This document shows, in pieces, positions 27,227 to 36,517 of a stretch of 64,000 nt of DNA (the stretch's first letter is position 1; the number at the start of each line of letters is the position of its first letter). The DNA lies in assembly GCF_025566885.1 (NCBI RefSeq), contig NZ_JAOQJQ010000001.1, positions 806,001 through 870,000 of the forward strand. Reading direction: 5' to 3'. The notes under the pieces were generated by a model that saw only the letters and a program-made list of their open reading frames with translations, had not been told where the DNA came from and searched no databases. Source of the DNA: Brotonthovivens ammoniilytica. GTDB taxonomy: Bacteria; Bacillota; Clostridia; Lachnospirales; Lachnospiraceae. A program made the translations under genes and the position numbers.

Positions 27227-28246
27227 TTATTTATCAAGTTCTTCAACTAACTTATCAAAATCACTTTGATACAATCCATCCTGTATTACCCTGTATTTTT
27301 CAAATTCGCTTTCTGCAAAAGCTTTCGCTACCGCTGCCGTAACCTTGCCTTTATCCTTTAAGATTTCCGCATCGTTAAACTGTAAAAATGCGTCTAATTT
27401 TGAAGCCCAGTCTTCCATAGTCATGAGAATATGTCTTCGCGCCTGTCTTGCAGCATAATCCAGATACATGGTAACGATTTCATTCAGTTCCTGCATTTCC
27501 GGTGCGGATAAATAATTTTTTGCAATTGATACATCTGTTTTTACAATCTTTCCATGTGGTGCATTACGCCACGAGGTGAGTCCCATATGTTCTTTTTGGT
27601 GATTTGCTCTTTGTACAATTACTTCAACCGCTGTATTTCCATGAACTGCAAAATGCATTTTGTTTTGAACGGCAGCAAAAAATTCTTTCGTTGTTACACT
27701 ATCAACAGAATAATCTACTGCTGTTGCATATATATCGGTGATTTTTTGATAAAATCGACGCTCACTTGCACGAATTTCCTGAATTTCCGCAATTAAGTGT
27801 TCAAAGTAATCCTCATCAAAAATCTGTCCGTTAATTAGCCTGTTTTTATCAAGTACATATCCTTGTTTTGTGAATGTATCCAAAACTTTCGTCGCCCACT
27901 GTCTGAATTGTGTCGCTCTGCCAGAATTGACTCGGTACCCTACAGCAATAATTGCCGATAACGAATAGAATTTATATTGATATGTCTTACCGTTATCAGC
28001 AACTTGTGCAAAATTTGCACAAGTTGAATTTTCATCCAATTCCTTACTTTCAAAAATATTTTTCAGATGTTTTGTAACGACACTTCTATCTATATCGAAT
28101 AATTCTCCAATTGCTTTCTGCGTCAGCCATACATCGCCGTCTTGTATTCTTACCTCAATGCCATCCTCTTTTGCGTCTTTTGTAAAAACAAGAAAATCCA
28201 CCGTGCTGTTACGAATTTGGAGTTTCGTTTCTTCTTTTGCTTTCAT
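27227..28246 (-). CDS. RhuM-family protein
   Basis: A 339-residue cytoplasmic protein of the RhuM (virulence protein) family. The N-terminal part has WLTQKAIGELFDIDRSVVTKHLKNIF, a helix-turn-helix, followed by YRVNSGRATQFRQWATKVL, the hallmark of the family; the C-terminal half begins near FFAAVQNKMHFAVHGNTAVE. These genes are commonly found on genomic islands and near defence genes; their biochemical role is not settled. It lies at the island edge, next to a broken parA. Confidence 0.85.
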   Translation of the reverse strand: MKAKEETKLQIRNSTVDFLVFTKDAKEDGIEVRIQDGDVWLTQKAIGELFDIDRSVVTKHLKNIFESKELDENSTCANFAQVADNGKTYQYKFYSLSAIIAVGYRVNSGRATQFRQWATKVLDTFTKQGYVLDKNRLINGQIFDEDYFEHLIAEIQEIRASERRFYQKITDIYATAVDYSVDSVTTKEFFAAVQNKMHFAVHGNTAVEVIVQRANHQKEHMGLTSWRNAPHGKIVKTDVSIAKNYLSAPEMQELNEIVTMYLDYAARQARRHILMTMEDWASKLDAFLQFNDAEILKDKGKVTAAVAKAFAESEFEKYRVIQDGLYQSDFDKLVEELDK

Positions 28247-28360
28247 CGGTAATCACCCCTTACATCGATTTTCTCTTTCATTTTACTGCACATATATGCT
28301 AAATTCAAACCTTTTAAACAGCTGGTAATGTAACACAACTGTTCGATAAAAACAGTATTT

Positions 28361-29136
28361 CTATGTACCGTATCTTTGTATTACATATAAATTATACCAC
28401 AAAGATACACTTTGTCGCCTTTCTATTTCCCCCGCCTCCCGTGCAGTTTCAACGGCTGTATCCTCTTTCTCATCCAAGATTTCATTCCCCTTCTTATCTA
28501 TATTCAAAAGAATATTCAGCTCATCGAGTCGCTTGGTTTTCTCATTCAGTTCGTCTTCATTTGCGACTTCTTTCGTCACCTCTGTCTTTGCTGTCTCATA
28601 TTGTGCCAGCAGATTCTCATGCTGTTCTTCTGCCAGTTTTAATTTCTTTTCAATGTTTTCAAGGGCGTTATCAAGCCTTGTAATATTGCCGAACACATCG
28701 CTGCCAAGAACTGCTCTATGCCTTGTTTTATGCTTCATACAGTCAATCAGAATGTATTCATAGTCCTTCTTGATATCCTTCAGATAATTACGCAGCGTCA
28801 GTTCCCTGCTCATGGCATTTACAAGGTTCATCTCCATAGAAGACAGTTCCAGATTTGCGGGAATCAAGTCAACACCCTCCTTATGGTGTAAAACGCCTTC
28901 CCCTTTTTGAAGTTCTTCCTCCCGGATTACCTTTCTCATCAGATCCGCCAAGGTGGTATTCAATGATCCCCGTCTTTCCACCCAAGACAGGTAGTTAAAT
29001 CTCCCTGCGGGTCTGCGTCGATGAGCAGGACTTTCTTTCCTTCTTTTGCAAGTCCAATTCCCAAGTTGACTGTGGTTGTGGTCTTTCCGACGCCGCCTTT
29101 TTGATTGGCAATTGCAATTACTTTGCAGTTTGACAT
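28361..29136 (-). pseudogene. Broken parA fused to the tail of an ICE SNF2/methylase protein
   Basis: The frame starts at 29136 (MSNCKVIAIANQKGGVGKTT) behind AGGAGG and is a ParA/Soj ATPase. At about 28966 one base is lost: the first frame ends ...CLGWKDGDH-stop, while a second frame continues SLNTTLADLMRKVIREEEL to the ParA Walker B (YEYILIDC). At about 28739 ParA stops abruptly and the frame runs into GSDVFGNITRLDNALENIEK... and KTKRLDELNILLNIDKK, which I recognise as the C-terminal end of the very large SNF2/DNA-methylase proteins of Gram-positive conjugative elements. So one frameshift and one large deletion are visible. Non-functional. Confidence 0.75.
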
Positions 29137-29302
29137 CACGGTTTCCCTCCTTTCTGAAAAATTTAATAGCCATCTTCCCACAATGATTGTAAGAAATGAC
29201 TATGTATAAAAAGGGCATGAAAAAAGCCGGATGATTTTCGTAGATTAAAAACCTTCCGGCTATGTACTGAACAATATCTTTTATCAAATATATAAAAACT
29301 AT

Positions 29303-29914
29303 TTATTCTCCTTGCTTGACATCTATATCAGAAACTTCTGCATAAAAATTATTTGTATAATGATTAATAACTTGATTATTCTGAGCTTTTTCCTTCTCTA
29401 CACCAGTAAACGTCATTCCTTCGCCCACTATTCCATTTTCTTCAAGAAGTAATGCCCAATCTAAAATCTTATTTCTTACTGTACTCATAATTCTATATAA
29501 TTCACTTTTTGTAGAAAAAAAACGATACTTGGTTGGAATAGAATCTGTATTAGAGTTAAACCATTCTGTTAATGTTCCATTTATGGATAAACATACCGTT
29601 CCCTCACTAGAATTATATATATCTTGCAATTCAGAAATCGAAGTAGGTATTGGCATTTTGGAAACCAAATCTGTTATATCAGCAGATAAAACCATTGGTA
29701 TCCATCCATGATAAGGATTCCATGCTTTTATTTCTCCCCCTATATTTCGATATTCTGGCACTTCCTGCTTATATCCATTCTGTTCCTGACTTATCCATTC
29801 TTCAAAATCTTTCAAATTAAGTTTTCTAGCTACTAGGTATGCCTTTCTCATCAAAGATTCTATAGATATACTTTCATCTAATGCCTCTTTTTGTAGTTCA
29901 ATTACTATTCCCAT
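29303..29914 (-). CDS. AbiTii-domain protein (candidate abortive-infection component)
   Basis: A 203-residue protein. Residues 1-160 resemble the AbiTii domain known from lactococcal phage-resistance protein AbiT: helical SIESLMRKAYLVARKLN, then FEEWISQEQNGY and VPEYRNIGGEIKAW. The C-terminus, residues 183-203, is a separate short motif INHYTNNFYAEV...KQGE, which recurs in the protein encoded just upstream. It is the second gene of a pair (13-base gap) in AT-rich DNA within a mobile remnant. A role in phage defence is inferred from the domain and the setting; no enzymatic residues stand out. Confidence 0.65.
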   Translation of the reverse strand: MGIVIELQKEALDESISIESLMRKAYLVARKLNLKDFEEWISQEQNGYKQEVPEYRNIGGEIKAWNPYHGWIPMVLSADITDLVSKMPIPTSISELQDIYNSSEGTVCLSINGTLTEWFNSNTDSIPTKYRFFSTKSELYRIMSTVRNKILDWALLLEENGIVGEGMTFTGVEKEKAQNNQVINHYTNNFYAEVSDIDVKQGE

Positions 29915-29927
29915 ATTTATTCACCGC

Positions 29928-30569
29928 CTATATTATCGAGCTAATAGCTGTAACAATACCTGATGCGATTATACTTCTTGCCACTCCAAGAGATATATTC
30001 TTAATTTCTGTCAATAATACTTTTATTTTACTTGGATTCTCTCTCTTTTGTAATAATTTTTCTATTTCTTCAATCTTATTTCTTAACTCTGACACATTCT
30101 CCCCATATTCTTCATCAAACATACTATCATACTTTTTAATTTGTCCTACAACTTCTTTTACTTTATCATAATTGAAATCTTGCATTATTGTCTGGTTTTG
30201 TGAAGAACTGTTTGTACCTTGTTGTATTTGTACTCCCCTTGCTTCTCCATAAAAGTTATTTGTATTGTTTACTATTCTTTTCTCTTCGCCCATTAGAGTT
30301 TCTCCTCTATTTCTAGCTAAATCCGTAACTTTCTCAATATCCATATTAATCAGATTTTCTGAAAAATTTATTTTTAAAATTATGTATTTTTCATTTATAC
30401 CATTTTTCAACTTTCTTTCGATAAAATCACCTTCTTCAAAAGGTATATCAAAGGCTTGTGTTAATAATTTATTTACTGAGCTCTGCAAATTTACCCTAAT
30501 ATCATCATATATTTTTCCATTTACTTTTACCAAAGATACTGATTCTAAATCTCGTACCAATAATCTCAT
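29928..30569 (-). CDS. Partner of the AbiTii protein with amyloid-like motif and hydrophobic C-terminus
   Basis: A 213-residue protein without a named domain. Residues 1-95 form a mixed alpha/beta region, residues 99-124 hold VNNTNNFYGEARGVQIQQGT and a Ser/Gln-rich follow-up, residues 132-185 are predicted coiled coil (KKYDSMFDEEY, ELRNKIEEIEKLLQKR), and the last 22 residues (LGVARSIIASGIVTAISSII) are hydrophobic enough for one membrane segment. The NNFYxE...QG motif is shared with the AbiTii protein. GGAGG precedes the ATG. The layout suggests motif-mediated contact between the two proteins and a membrane action; this is inference. Confidence 0.6.
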   Translation of the reverse strand: MRLLVRDLESVSLVKVNGKIYDDIRVNLQSSVNKLLTQAFDIPFEEGDFIERKLKNGINEKYIILKINFSENLINMDIEKVTDLARNRGETLMGEEKRIVNNTNNFYGEARGVQIQQGTNSSSQNQTIMQDFNYDKVKEVVGQIKKYDSMFDEEYGENVSELRNKIEEIEKLLQKRENPSKIKVLLTEIKNISLGVARSIIASGIVTAISSII

Positions 30570-30935
30570 GATTTACCTCCACACTTTACTATTTTCTTTA
30601 ACCCTATCTGCGTTACGAGTTTTCTCTGCAAAAAGTCACAAATTCATTTTGTCCATCTAGTGTTATCTAGTCCATCTGATTTCATTTCATCCGTAAAATA
30701 TGGACGAATCAGCACTAAAAAGTACTGGATATTCCTCATTTTTATGCCTCGCACACTAGGAGACAAAATATTCTGTTGAATATTCTAATCTCTGCCCCAA
30801 AATAATTATAAAATATCTTTTTTTATCAAGCAATATACCACTTCCATAATTATGAAATATATTCTCATTAAAACTTCCTAAAAACAGATTGTCTATGTAT
30901 CCAAAAGTAGTGTGGCTATGTATGATTCCCGCCTA
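30570..30935. other. AT-rich spacer in the mobile remnant
   Basis: About 365 bases with no intact gene. Two near-identical direct copies of GTCCATCTAG/GTCCATCTG (about 30652-30681) stand out. On the minus strand, the short frame ending just at the ribosome site of the AbiTii partner reads AEKTRNADRVKENSKVWR, which looks like the end of a lost gene. No promoter is convincing. Confidence 0.35.
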
Positions 30936-31295
30936 TTAAACGGGAATTTTCTCCTCTTCTGTTTCTAACCTCTTATCCTCAATCACGTCATAAAAATCAA
31001 AAATAAATTCTGACGCGAAAGATTCCTGAAGTTCTTCCGATTTTTCCAACTGTACGATCTCCTGCGGATATTCCATACCGGCAATTCCAAACAATCCCCT
31101 TATCATATGGAACGCCTCGCTGATTCTGTCTGCATCCACCAATGCAGTTATGGAGAAATAAATATCATCCATATCCTCAATCCTTTGACTGTTGGAAAAT
31201 AGTTTGTTGATCAGGGGCAATGTATAGGTCCCGGAGATCAGATTTACAGTGCTTTTTACATCTTTGATCTTGTTGTCATCATTCTTCATTGACAT
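30936..31295 (-). CDS. Hypothetical protein
   Basis: I do not recognise this 119-residue acidic protein. It starts at 31295 or 31289 (MSMKNDDNK), the latter spaced 7 bases from GAGGGA; a longer frame to 31328 has no ribosome site. The sequence contains TLPLINKLFSNSQRIEDMDDIYFSI in its first half and ALVDADRISEAFHMIRGLFGIAG in the middle, with a strongly acidic tail; it looks helical and cytoplasmic. It lies just downstream of the tsf terminator at the edge of the island, so it may belong to the island or to the core. Confidence 0.5.
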   Translation of the reverse strand: MSMKNDDNKIKDVKSTVNLISGTYTLPLINKLFSNSQRIEDMDDIYFSITALVDADRISEAFHMIRGLFGIAGMEYPQEIVQLEKSEELQESFASEFIFDFYDVIEDKRLETEEEKIPV

Positions 31296-31343
31296 TCCCT
31301 CTCTTTCTTTAACTCTGGCAAAAGCCATATATTTATAGAACGC

Positions 31344-31389
31344 AAAAAAGCCCTTGAAAACGCCCGTTTTACGGGATTTTCAAGGGCTT
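31344..31389 (-). terminator. Terminator of the rpsB-tsf operon
   Basis: On the minus strand an 11-bp stem GCCCTTGAAAA / TTTTCAAGGGC encloses a second small hairpin and is followed by six T. It lies 24 bases after the tsf stop codon. Confidence 0.9.
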
Positions 31390-31412
31390 CAAGCACCTTT
31401 TCTTTTAGGAAA

Positions 31413-32342
31413 TTACATTTCCATCTGTTTTGCAACTTCTTCTGCAAAGTTCTCTTCTTTTTTCTCAATACCTTCGCCTGTTTCAAAACGAACAAATCCT
31501 GTGATTTTTACAGCGGATCCTGCTTCTTTTGCAACCTGATCCAGGTATTTTGCTACAGTCTGTTTTCCGTCTTCTGCTTTTACATATACCTGCTCTAACA
31601 GACATACTTCTTTTAACTCCTTGTTGAGACGGCCGATAATCATTTTTTCAATGATATTGTCCGGTTTGTCCGGATTTTCGTTTTTAGCCTGTGCAAGAAG
31701 AATGGATTTCTCATGCTCTTTGTATTCTTCGCTTACATCTGCAGAAGAAACATATTTTGGATTTAAAGCTGCAACCTGCATTGCGATGTTTGTTAAAGCT
31801 TCTTTTACTGTATCATTAACTGTTTCTGTTTCAGCTTTTACTAATACGCCGATACGTCCGCCGCCATGGATATAGGAAACGATGCATCCGTTTTCTACGG
31901 TTTCTTTCTGGAATCTTCTGATGTTTAAGTTTTCACCGATCACAGCGATCTTCTCAACCAGAGCTTCTTTTACTGTTTTAGCTCCGTCTTCAATCCATGC
32001 TTCTGCCATGAAAGCATCCATGTCAGCTGCATCAGATTTAACAGCCTGAGCTGCTACAGATTCAACATATGCCTGGAATGTTTCATTTTTAGCAACGAAA
32101 TCTGTCTCAGAATTAACTTCTACAATTGCTGCTGTATTTTCACCATCCATTGCAACACGAACAAGACCTTCTGCTGCAATACGTCCGGATTTTTTCTCTG
32201 CTTTTGCCTGGCCGTTTTTTCTTAAAAATTCTACTGCTTCTTCCATGTTGCCATTTGTTTCACCAAGAGCTTTTTTGCAGTCCATCATTCCTGCGCCAGT
32301 CATTTCTCTTAATTCTTTTACCATTGCTGCTGTAATTGCCAT
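31413..32342 (-). CDS. tsf: Translation elongation factor Ts
   Basis: Guanine nucleotide exchange factor for EF-Tu, 309 residues. The N-terminal UBA-like domain has KELREMTGAGMMDCKKAL and the adjacent core reads VEVNSETDFVAKNE, both diagnostic (key residues T-D-F). The C-terminal part carries the dimerisation/coiled region with SAVKITGFVRFETGEG. It follows rpsB in the near-universal rpsB-tsf order, 96 bases downstream, and ends at a strong terminator. Confidence 0.98.
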   Translation of the reverse strand: MAITAAMVKELREMTGAGMMDCKKALGETNGNMEEAVEFLRKNGQAKAEKKSGRIAAEGLVRVAMDGENTAAIVEVNSETDFVAKNETFQAYVESVAAQAVKSDAADMDAFMAEAWIEDGAKTVKEALVEKIAVIGENLNIRRFQKETVENGCIVSYIHGGGRIGVLVKAETETVNDTVKEALTNIAMQVAALNPKYVSSADVSEEYKEHEKSILLAQAKNENPDKPDNIIEKMIIGRLNKELKEVCLLEQVYVKAEDGKQTVAKYLDQVAKEAGSAVKITGFVRFETGEGIEKKEENFAEEVAKQMEM

Positions 32343-32438
32343 AACGATCTACCTCCGATTATTTTATCATGACATAGGACAGGCATGAAATTATGTCTGT
32401 CCTATAATTAGTTACTGTCGTCCGTCTGGTAACAAATT

Positions 32439-33182
32439 TTATTCTTCTACTGCAGCGTCTTCTGCTTCTTCATCAGCATAAGGAACATCTGCTTCGATGG
32501 TTCCCTGGTTTGCTTCAATAACAGCATCTGCCATTTTGGAAACGATTAATTTTACTGCTCTGATGGCATCATCATTTCCAGGAATTACATAATCAAGTTC
32601 TTCCGGATCACAGTTTGTATCTGCAATACCGATCAGTGGGATTCCCAGTGTATGAGCTTCCTGAACACAGATTCTTTCTTTCTTAGGATCTACAACAAAG
32701 ATAGCGTCCGGAACTCTTCCCATATCTTTGATACCGCCAAGGTTTTTCTCTAATTTATCCCATTCTTTTTTCAGGTTGATAACTTCTTTTTTCGGAAGAA
32801 CATCAAATGTTCCGTCTTCAGCCATTTTTTCAATTGCTTTTAATCTAGCAATACGGCTCTGAATTGTTTTGAAGTTTGTCAGCATTCCGCCTAACCATCT
32901 CTCATTTACATAGAACATGCCGCAGCGCTCTGCTTCTGCTTTAATTGCATCCTGAGCCTGTTTCTTAGTACCAACAAATAAGATGATACCGCCCTGTGCT
33001 GCAATATCAGCAACTGCATCATATGCTTCATCTACTTTCCCTACAGATTTCTGAAGGTCAATGATATAAATACCATTTCTCTCTGTGTAGATGTACGGAG
33101 CCATTTTAGGGTTCCATCTTCTTGTCTGATGTCCGAAATGTACACCAGCTTCTAATAACTGTTTCATTGAAATAACGCTCAT
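32439..33182 (-). CDS. rpsB: 30S ribosomal protein S2
   Basis: Small-subunit ribosomal protein, 247 residues. Diagnostic stretches are MKQLLEAGVHFGHQTRRWNP at the start, IYIIDLQKS, FVGTKKQAQDAI, NERWLGGMLTNF and PDAIFVVDPKKE. The start is at 33182 because GGAGG lies 8 bases upstream; a longer frame to 33218 lacks support. The acidic tail is typical of clostridial S2. It opens the rpsB-tsf operon. Confidence 0.98.
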   Translation of the reverse strand: MSVISMKQLLEAGVHFGHQTRRWNPKMAPYIYTERNGIYIIDLQKSVGKVDEAYDAVADIAAQGGIILFVGTKKQAQDAIKAEAERCGMFYVNERWLGGMLTNFKTIQSRIARLKAIEKMAEDGTFDVLPKKEVINLKKEWDKLEKNLGGIKDMGRVPDAIFVVDPKKERICVQEAHTLGIPLIGIADTNCDPEELDYVIPGNDDAIRAVKLIVSKMADAVIEANQGTIEADVPYADEEAEDAAVEE

Positions 33183-33322
33183 TTTTTCTACCTCCATGGT
33201 TTGATCTTCCATATGCATCTCACCCTCCGGCTTACTCTAAAGCACCATGCCCGATAGTCCGCATATGTGTTTACTAATTTTTCAGACCGGGTCATTATAC
33301 CACAGCCGAATACTTGTTTCAA
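33183..33322 (-). promoter_or_regulatory. rpsB promoter and leader
   Basis: TTGAAA (33317-33322), a 17-base spacer and TATAAT (33294-33299) on the minus strand form a near-consensus sigma-A promoter. The leader of about 105 bases ends with a strong ribosome site before rpsB; S2 autoregulation through such leaders is known in other bacteria but not shown here. Confidence 0.8.
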
Positions 33323-33399
33323 TAGTTTTTCCTTTAAAATACCGGAAAATCTTATCCAAAATCTTATCCATTCAGCCCCCTTGGCCAAACAGCTTCGAA

Positions 33400-33490
33400 A
33401 ATTCAAGTCTTGCTCTCGCGAGACTTGGTGCGCGATTGGGATCAGCTTTGCTGACAATATTCTATTCCCAAGTGCTGCACATCTGATATG
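33400..33490. repeat. Intergenic repeat with CTCGCGAG core (copy 1)
   Basis: Begins ATTCAAGTCT, contains CTCTCGCGAGA and ends CACATCTGATATG, close to the 3' end of codY. The inverted CAAGTCT/AGACTTG arms enclose the core. The same start, core and end recur at 61259-61370, and the end alone at about 63180-63200. Confidence 0.5.
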
Positions 33491-34276
33491 TTAAATATTA
33501 TGGTTTTTTCTGATTTCCTCAATTTCTTCAAACACAACATCATTTAAAACTTTGATATAGGTGCCCTTCATTCCGGAAGAGCGCGATTCAATCACTCCGG
33601 CGCTCTCAAATTTCCGAAGGGCATTTACAATTACAGATCTGGTAATCCCCACACGGTCTGCAATCTTGCTTGCCACAAGCAGTCCTTCTCTTCCTTCCAG
33701 CTCGTCAAAAATATGAACAATGGCCTCAAGCTCTGAATAGGACAATGTATTGATGGCAGATTTAACAATCTGCTGCTTTCTGTTTTCTTCCTCGTTCTCC
33801 TCATTAACAGAACGAAGCATCTCAAGTCCCACAACAGTGGTACCGTATTCAGTTAAAATGATATCATCAATTTCAAACTGTTTTTCCAGCCGGTATACAA
33901 ACAATGTTCCAAGTCTTTCTCCGGCGATTTCAATTGGCGATATAATTGCGGCGTAAGAACCAATATCTGTATTGGTAAATCCTAAGGTTTCCAAATTTAC
34001 ATTCTCTTTTGTTGATAAAATCTCCAAAAGACGTTCGTTTAAATAGGGATCTATATAGCCCCCTACTGTATCTGAAATCAACTCATGGATTTCCGGGACA
34101 TCAGTCCTGCGGCTGATTCCAAGAATCTTGCCTTTTCTGCTGATCACCAGTATATTTGCTCCAAGAATCTCAGCAAGAACTCCGCAGATATCGTTAAACA
34201 CAACCTTTGTAGAACTATTGTTGTGAAGCAGTTTGCCAATCTTTCTTGTTTTATCCAGTAGACGTACGCTGCTCAT
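33491..34276 (-). CDS. codY: GTP-sensing transcriptional pleiotropic repressor CodY
   Basis: Global repressor that reads GTP and branched-chain amino acids. The N-terminal GAF domain begins LLDKTRKIGKLLH and includes ILGANILVISRKGKILG; the C-terminal winged HTH reads ASKIADRVGITRSVIVNALR and continues KFESAGVIESRS. 261 residues, the usual length. GGAGGAAG precedes the ATG. It sits between topA and rpsB, a common clostridial order. Confidence 0.97.
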   Translation of the reverse strand: MSSVRLLDKTRKIGKLLHNNSSTKVVFNDICGVLAEILGANILVISRKGKILGISRRTDVPEIHELISDTVGGYIDPYLNERLLEILSTKENVNLETLGFTNTDIGSYAAIISPIEIAGERLGTLFVYRLEKQFEIDDIILTEYGTTVVGLEMLRSVNEENEEENRKQQIVKSAINTLSYSELEAIVHIFDELEGREGLLVASKIADRVGITRSVIVNALRKFESAGVIESRSSGMKGTYIKVLNDVVFEEIEEIRKNHNI

Positions 34277-34334
34277 AATCTTCCTCCATAATTATCAAAT
34301 GCATATTCTTTATCAGTGCCTGACTGTCTCAGAC

Positions 34335-34379
34335 AAATAGTGCTAAAATCACGACACCGCTGTAATCTTAGCACTATTT
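34335..34379. terminator. Hairpin after topA
   Basis: Perfect 12-base arms AAATAGTGCTAA / TTAGCACTATTT enclose 21 bases between the topA stop and the codY start. The T run is short on the minus strand, so some read-through into codY is possible. Confidence 0.65.
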
Positions 34380-34412
34380 TTCTGTAAATTCAATAAGTTG
34401 TTTGAAAATTCC

Positions 34413-36491
34413 TTAATTTTCTTCTTCCTTGGGTTTATCCATAACATAACCGCACTGCTCATCTGCGCAGACAATTTTATTTCCCTTTTCAACCATATAA
34501 CCGCCGCAGTCCGGACATTTATCTTTATACGGCTTCTGCCAGGACATAAAATCACATTCCGGATTGTCAATACATCCGTAATACTTTCTTCCTTTTTTCG
34601 TCTTTTTCAGAATAACGTCCTTACCACATTTCGGGCAGGAAACACCGATTTTTTCATAATATGGTTTTGTATTCCGACAGTCAGGAAAGCCCGGGCAGGC
34701 AAGAAATCTGCCATGAGGTCCGTATTTGATCACCATATTTCTGCCGCACTCTTCACAGATGACATCTGTAACTTCATCTGCAATCTCGACTTTGGCAATT
34801 TCTTTCTCCGCAGTTTCAACAGCGCTCTCAAGATCCGGATAAAAATTGCTGATAATGGTTTTCCATTCAATACTTCCCTCCTCCACACTGTCCAGAAGAG
34901 ATTCCATATTGGCAGTAAAATGTTCATCGACAATTACCGGAAATGCTTCTTTCATAATATGATTTACAACTTCTCCAAGCTCTGTCACATACAGATTTTT
35001 CTTTTCTTTTACAATATAACGTCTGCCAAGGAGCGTGGTAATTGTAGGAGCATAAGTACTTGGACGCCCGATTCCCAGCTCTTCCAGGGATTTTACAAGA
35101 GAGGCTTCTGTATAATGAGCCGGCGGCTGGGTAAAATGCTGTTTTGGGTCTGTCTCAAGGCAGGTCAGCACAGAATCTTCATCCAGCGATTTTGCTAAAA
35201 ATGTGCTCTCCGCCTTTTCTTCATCCAGACTGTACACCGACATATAGCCCTGGAATTTAATTTTAGATGCAGATACCTGGAACCGGTAAATCCCGGCTCC
35301 GATTTTTACGGATATCGTCTCGTATTGGGCCGGAAGCATACGGCTGGCTGTAAAACGGTTCCAGATCAGCTGATACAGCCGGAACTGATCTCTTGTGAGA
35401 GATTCTTTTACTTTTACCGGCGTCCGTTCAATATCGGTGGGACGGATGGCCTCATGTGCATCCTGAATTTTATTATTGTTTTTTTTGGTCCCGGCATCCT
35501 TCGCGGCATACTCAGGTCCATAATTTTCAGAAATATAAGCGCCCGCCAGTGCTTCTGCTTCTTCTGAAATCCGGACGGAGTCCGTACGAAGATACGTAAT
35601 CAGACCAACAGTGCCATTTCCTTTAATATCAATACCTTCGTACAGCTGCTGAGCCAGACGCATGGTTTTTTGTGTAGAAAAATTCAAATGCTTGCTGGCT
35701 TCCTGCTGCAGAGTACTGGTGGTAAAAGGCAGCGGAGCTTTTTTTGTACGCTCCCCCCGCTTAACACTTAGGACTTTGTAATGAGCGCCTTCTAGATGGT
35801 CCAGAATCTCTTTTAATTCTTTTTCAGAATGAATGACAATTTTCCCGTTTTCATCTCCGTAAAATTTTGCCGTTAAAGGCTTTTTCTCACCTTCTACTTT
35901 AAGCACAGCATCCAGTGACCAGTATTCTTCCGGAATAAATGCGTTAATCTCCTCTTCCCGGTCACAGATAATGCGCAGCGCTACAGACTGAACGCGCCCT
36001 GCACTTAACCCCCGTTTTACTTTTGCCCATAAAACCGGGCTGATCCGGTATCCTACCATACGGTCTAATACTCTTCGGGCCTGCTGGGCATCCACAAGAT
36101 GCATATCAATATCTCTTGGCTGTTTTAAAGATGCCTTTACCGCATTCTTTGTGATCTCATTAAATGTAATTCTGTGAATATCTTTATCTTCCAGCTTTAA
36201 TGCTTTGGACAAATGCCAGGAAATAGCTTCACCTTCACGATCGGGGTCAGTTGCCAGAAATACTTTATCTGCCTTTTTTACTTCTTTTCGTAAATTTGCA
36301 AGAATATCTCCTTTTCCCCGGATTGTTATATACTTTGGCTCATAACCATGCTCCACGTCAATGCCCAGCTGGCTTTTGGGCATATCCCGCACATGCCCGT
36401 TGGATGCAGCTACTTCATAATTTTTACCTAAAAATTTCTTTATTGTTTTCACCTTGGCAGGTGATTCCACGATTACCAGATATTTAGCCAT
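34413..36491 (-). CDS. topA: DNA topoisomerase I
   Basis: Type IA topoisomerase that relaxes negative supercoils, 692 residues. The Toprim domain starts KYLVIVESPAKVKTI and includes ATDPDREGEAISWHL; the active tyrosine is in GLITYLRTDSVR. The C-terminus carries three zinc-ribbon units, with cysteine pairs CEECG / CPGFPDC, CPKCG / CIDNPEC and CPDCG / CADEQC. It is downstream of dprA and comM on the same strand. Confidence 0.97.
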   Translation of the reverse strand: MAKYLVIVESPAKVKTIKKFLGKNYEVAASNGHVRDMPKSQLGIDVEHGYEPKYITIRGKGDILANLRKEVKKADKVFLATDPDREGEAISWHLSKALKLEDKDIHRITFNEITKNAVKASLKQPRDIDMHLVDAQQARRVLDRMVGYRISPVLWAKVKRGLSAGRVQSVALRIICDREEEINAFIPEEYWSLDAVLKVEGEKKPLTAKFYGDENGKIVIHSEKELKEILDHLEGAHYKVLSVKRGERTKKAPLPFTTSTLQQEASKHLNFSTQKTMRLAQQLYEGIDIKGNGTVGLITYLRTDSVRISEEAEALAGAYISENYGPEYAAKDAGTKKNNNKIQDAHEAIRPTDIERTPVKVKESLTRDQFRLYQLIWNRFTASRMLPAQYETISVKIGAGIYRFQVSASKIKFQGYMSVYSLDEEKAESTFLAKSLDEDSVLTCLETDPKQHFTQPPAHYTEASLVKSLEELGIGRPSTYAPTITTLLGRRYIVKEKKNLYVTELGEVVNHIMKEAFPVIVDEHFTANMESLLDSVEEGSIEWKTIISNFYPDLESAVETAEKEIAKVEIADEVTDVICEECGRNMVIKYGPHGRFLACPGFPDCRNTKPYYEKIGVSCPKCGKDVILKKTKKGRKYYGCIDNPECDFMSWQKPYKDKCPDCGGYMVEKGNKIVCADEQCGYVMDKPKEEEN

Positions 36492-36517
36492 ATATACCCC
36501 TTTTAATCAGCTTTTTA

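Noticed and set aside
28363..28763. Plus-strand frames opposite the parA/SNF2 remnant
   Set aside because: Serine/leucine-rich shadows with no ribosome site; the minus strand gives recognisable proteins.
34398..35198. 266-residue plus-strand frame inside topA
   Set aside because: Antisense to topA, which has all its motifs; composition is typical for a reverse-frame shadow.
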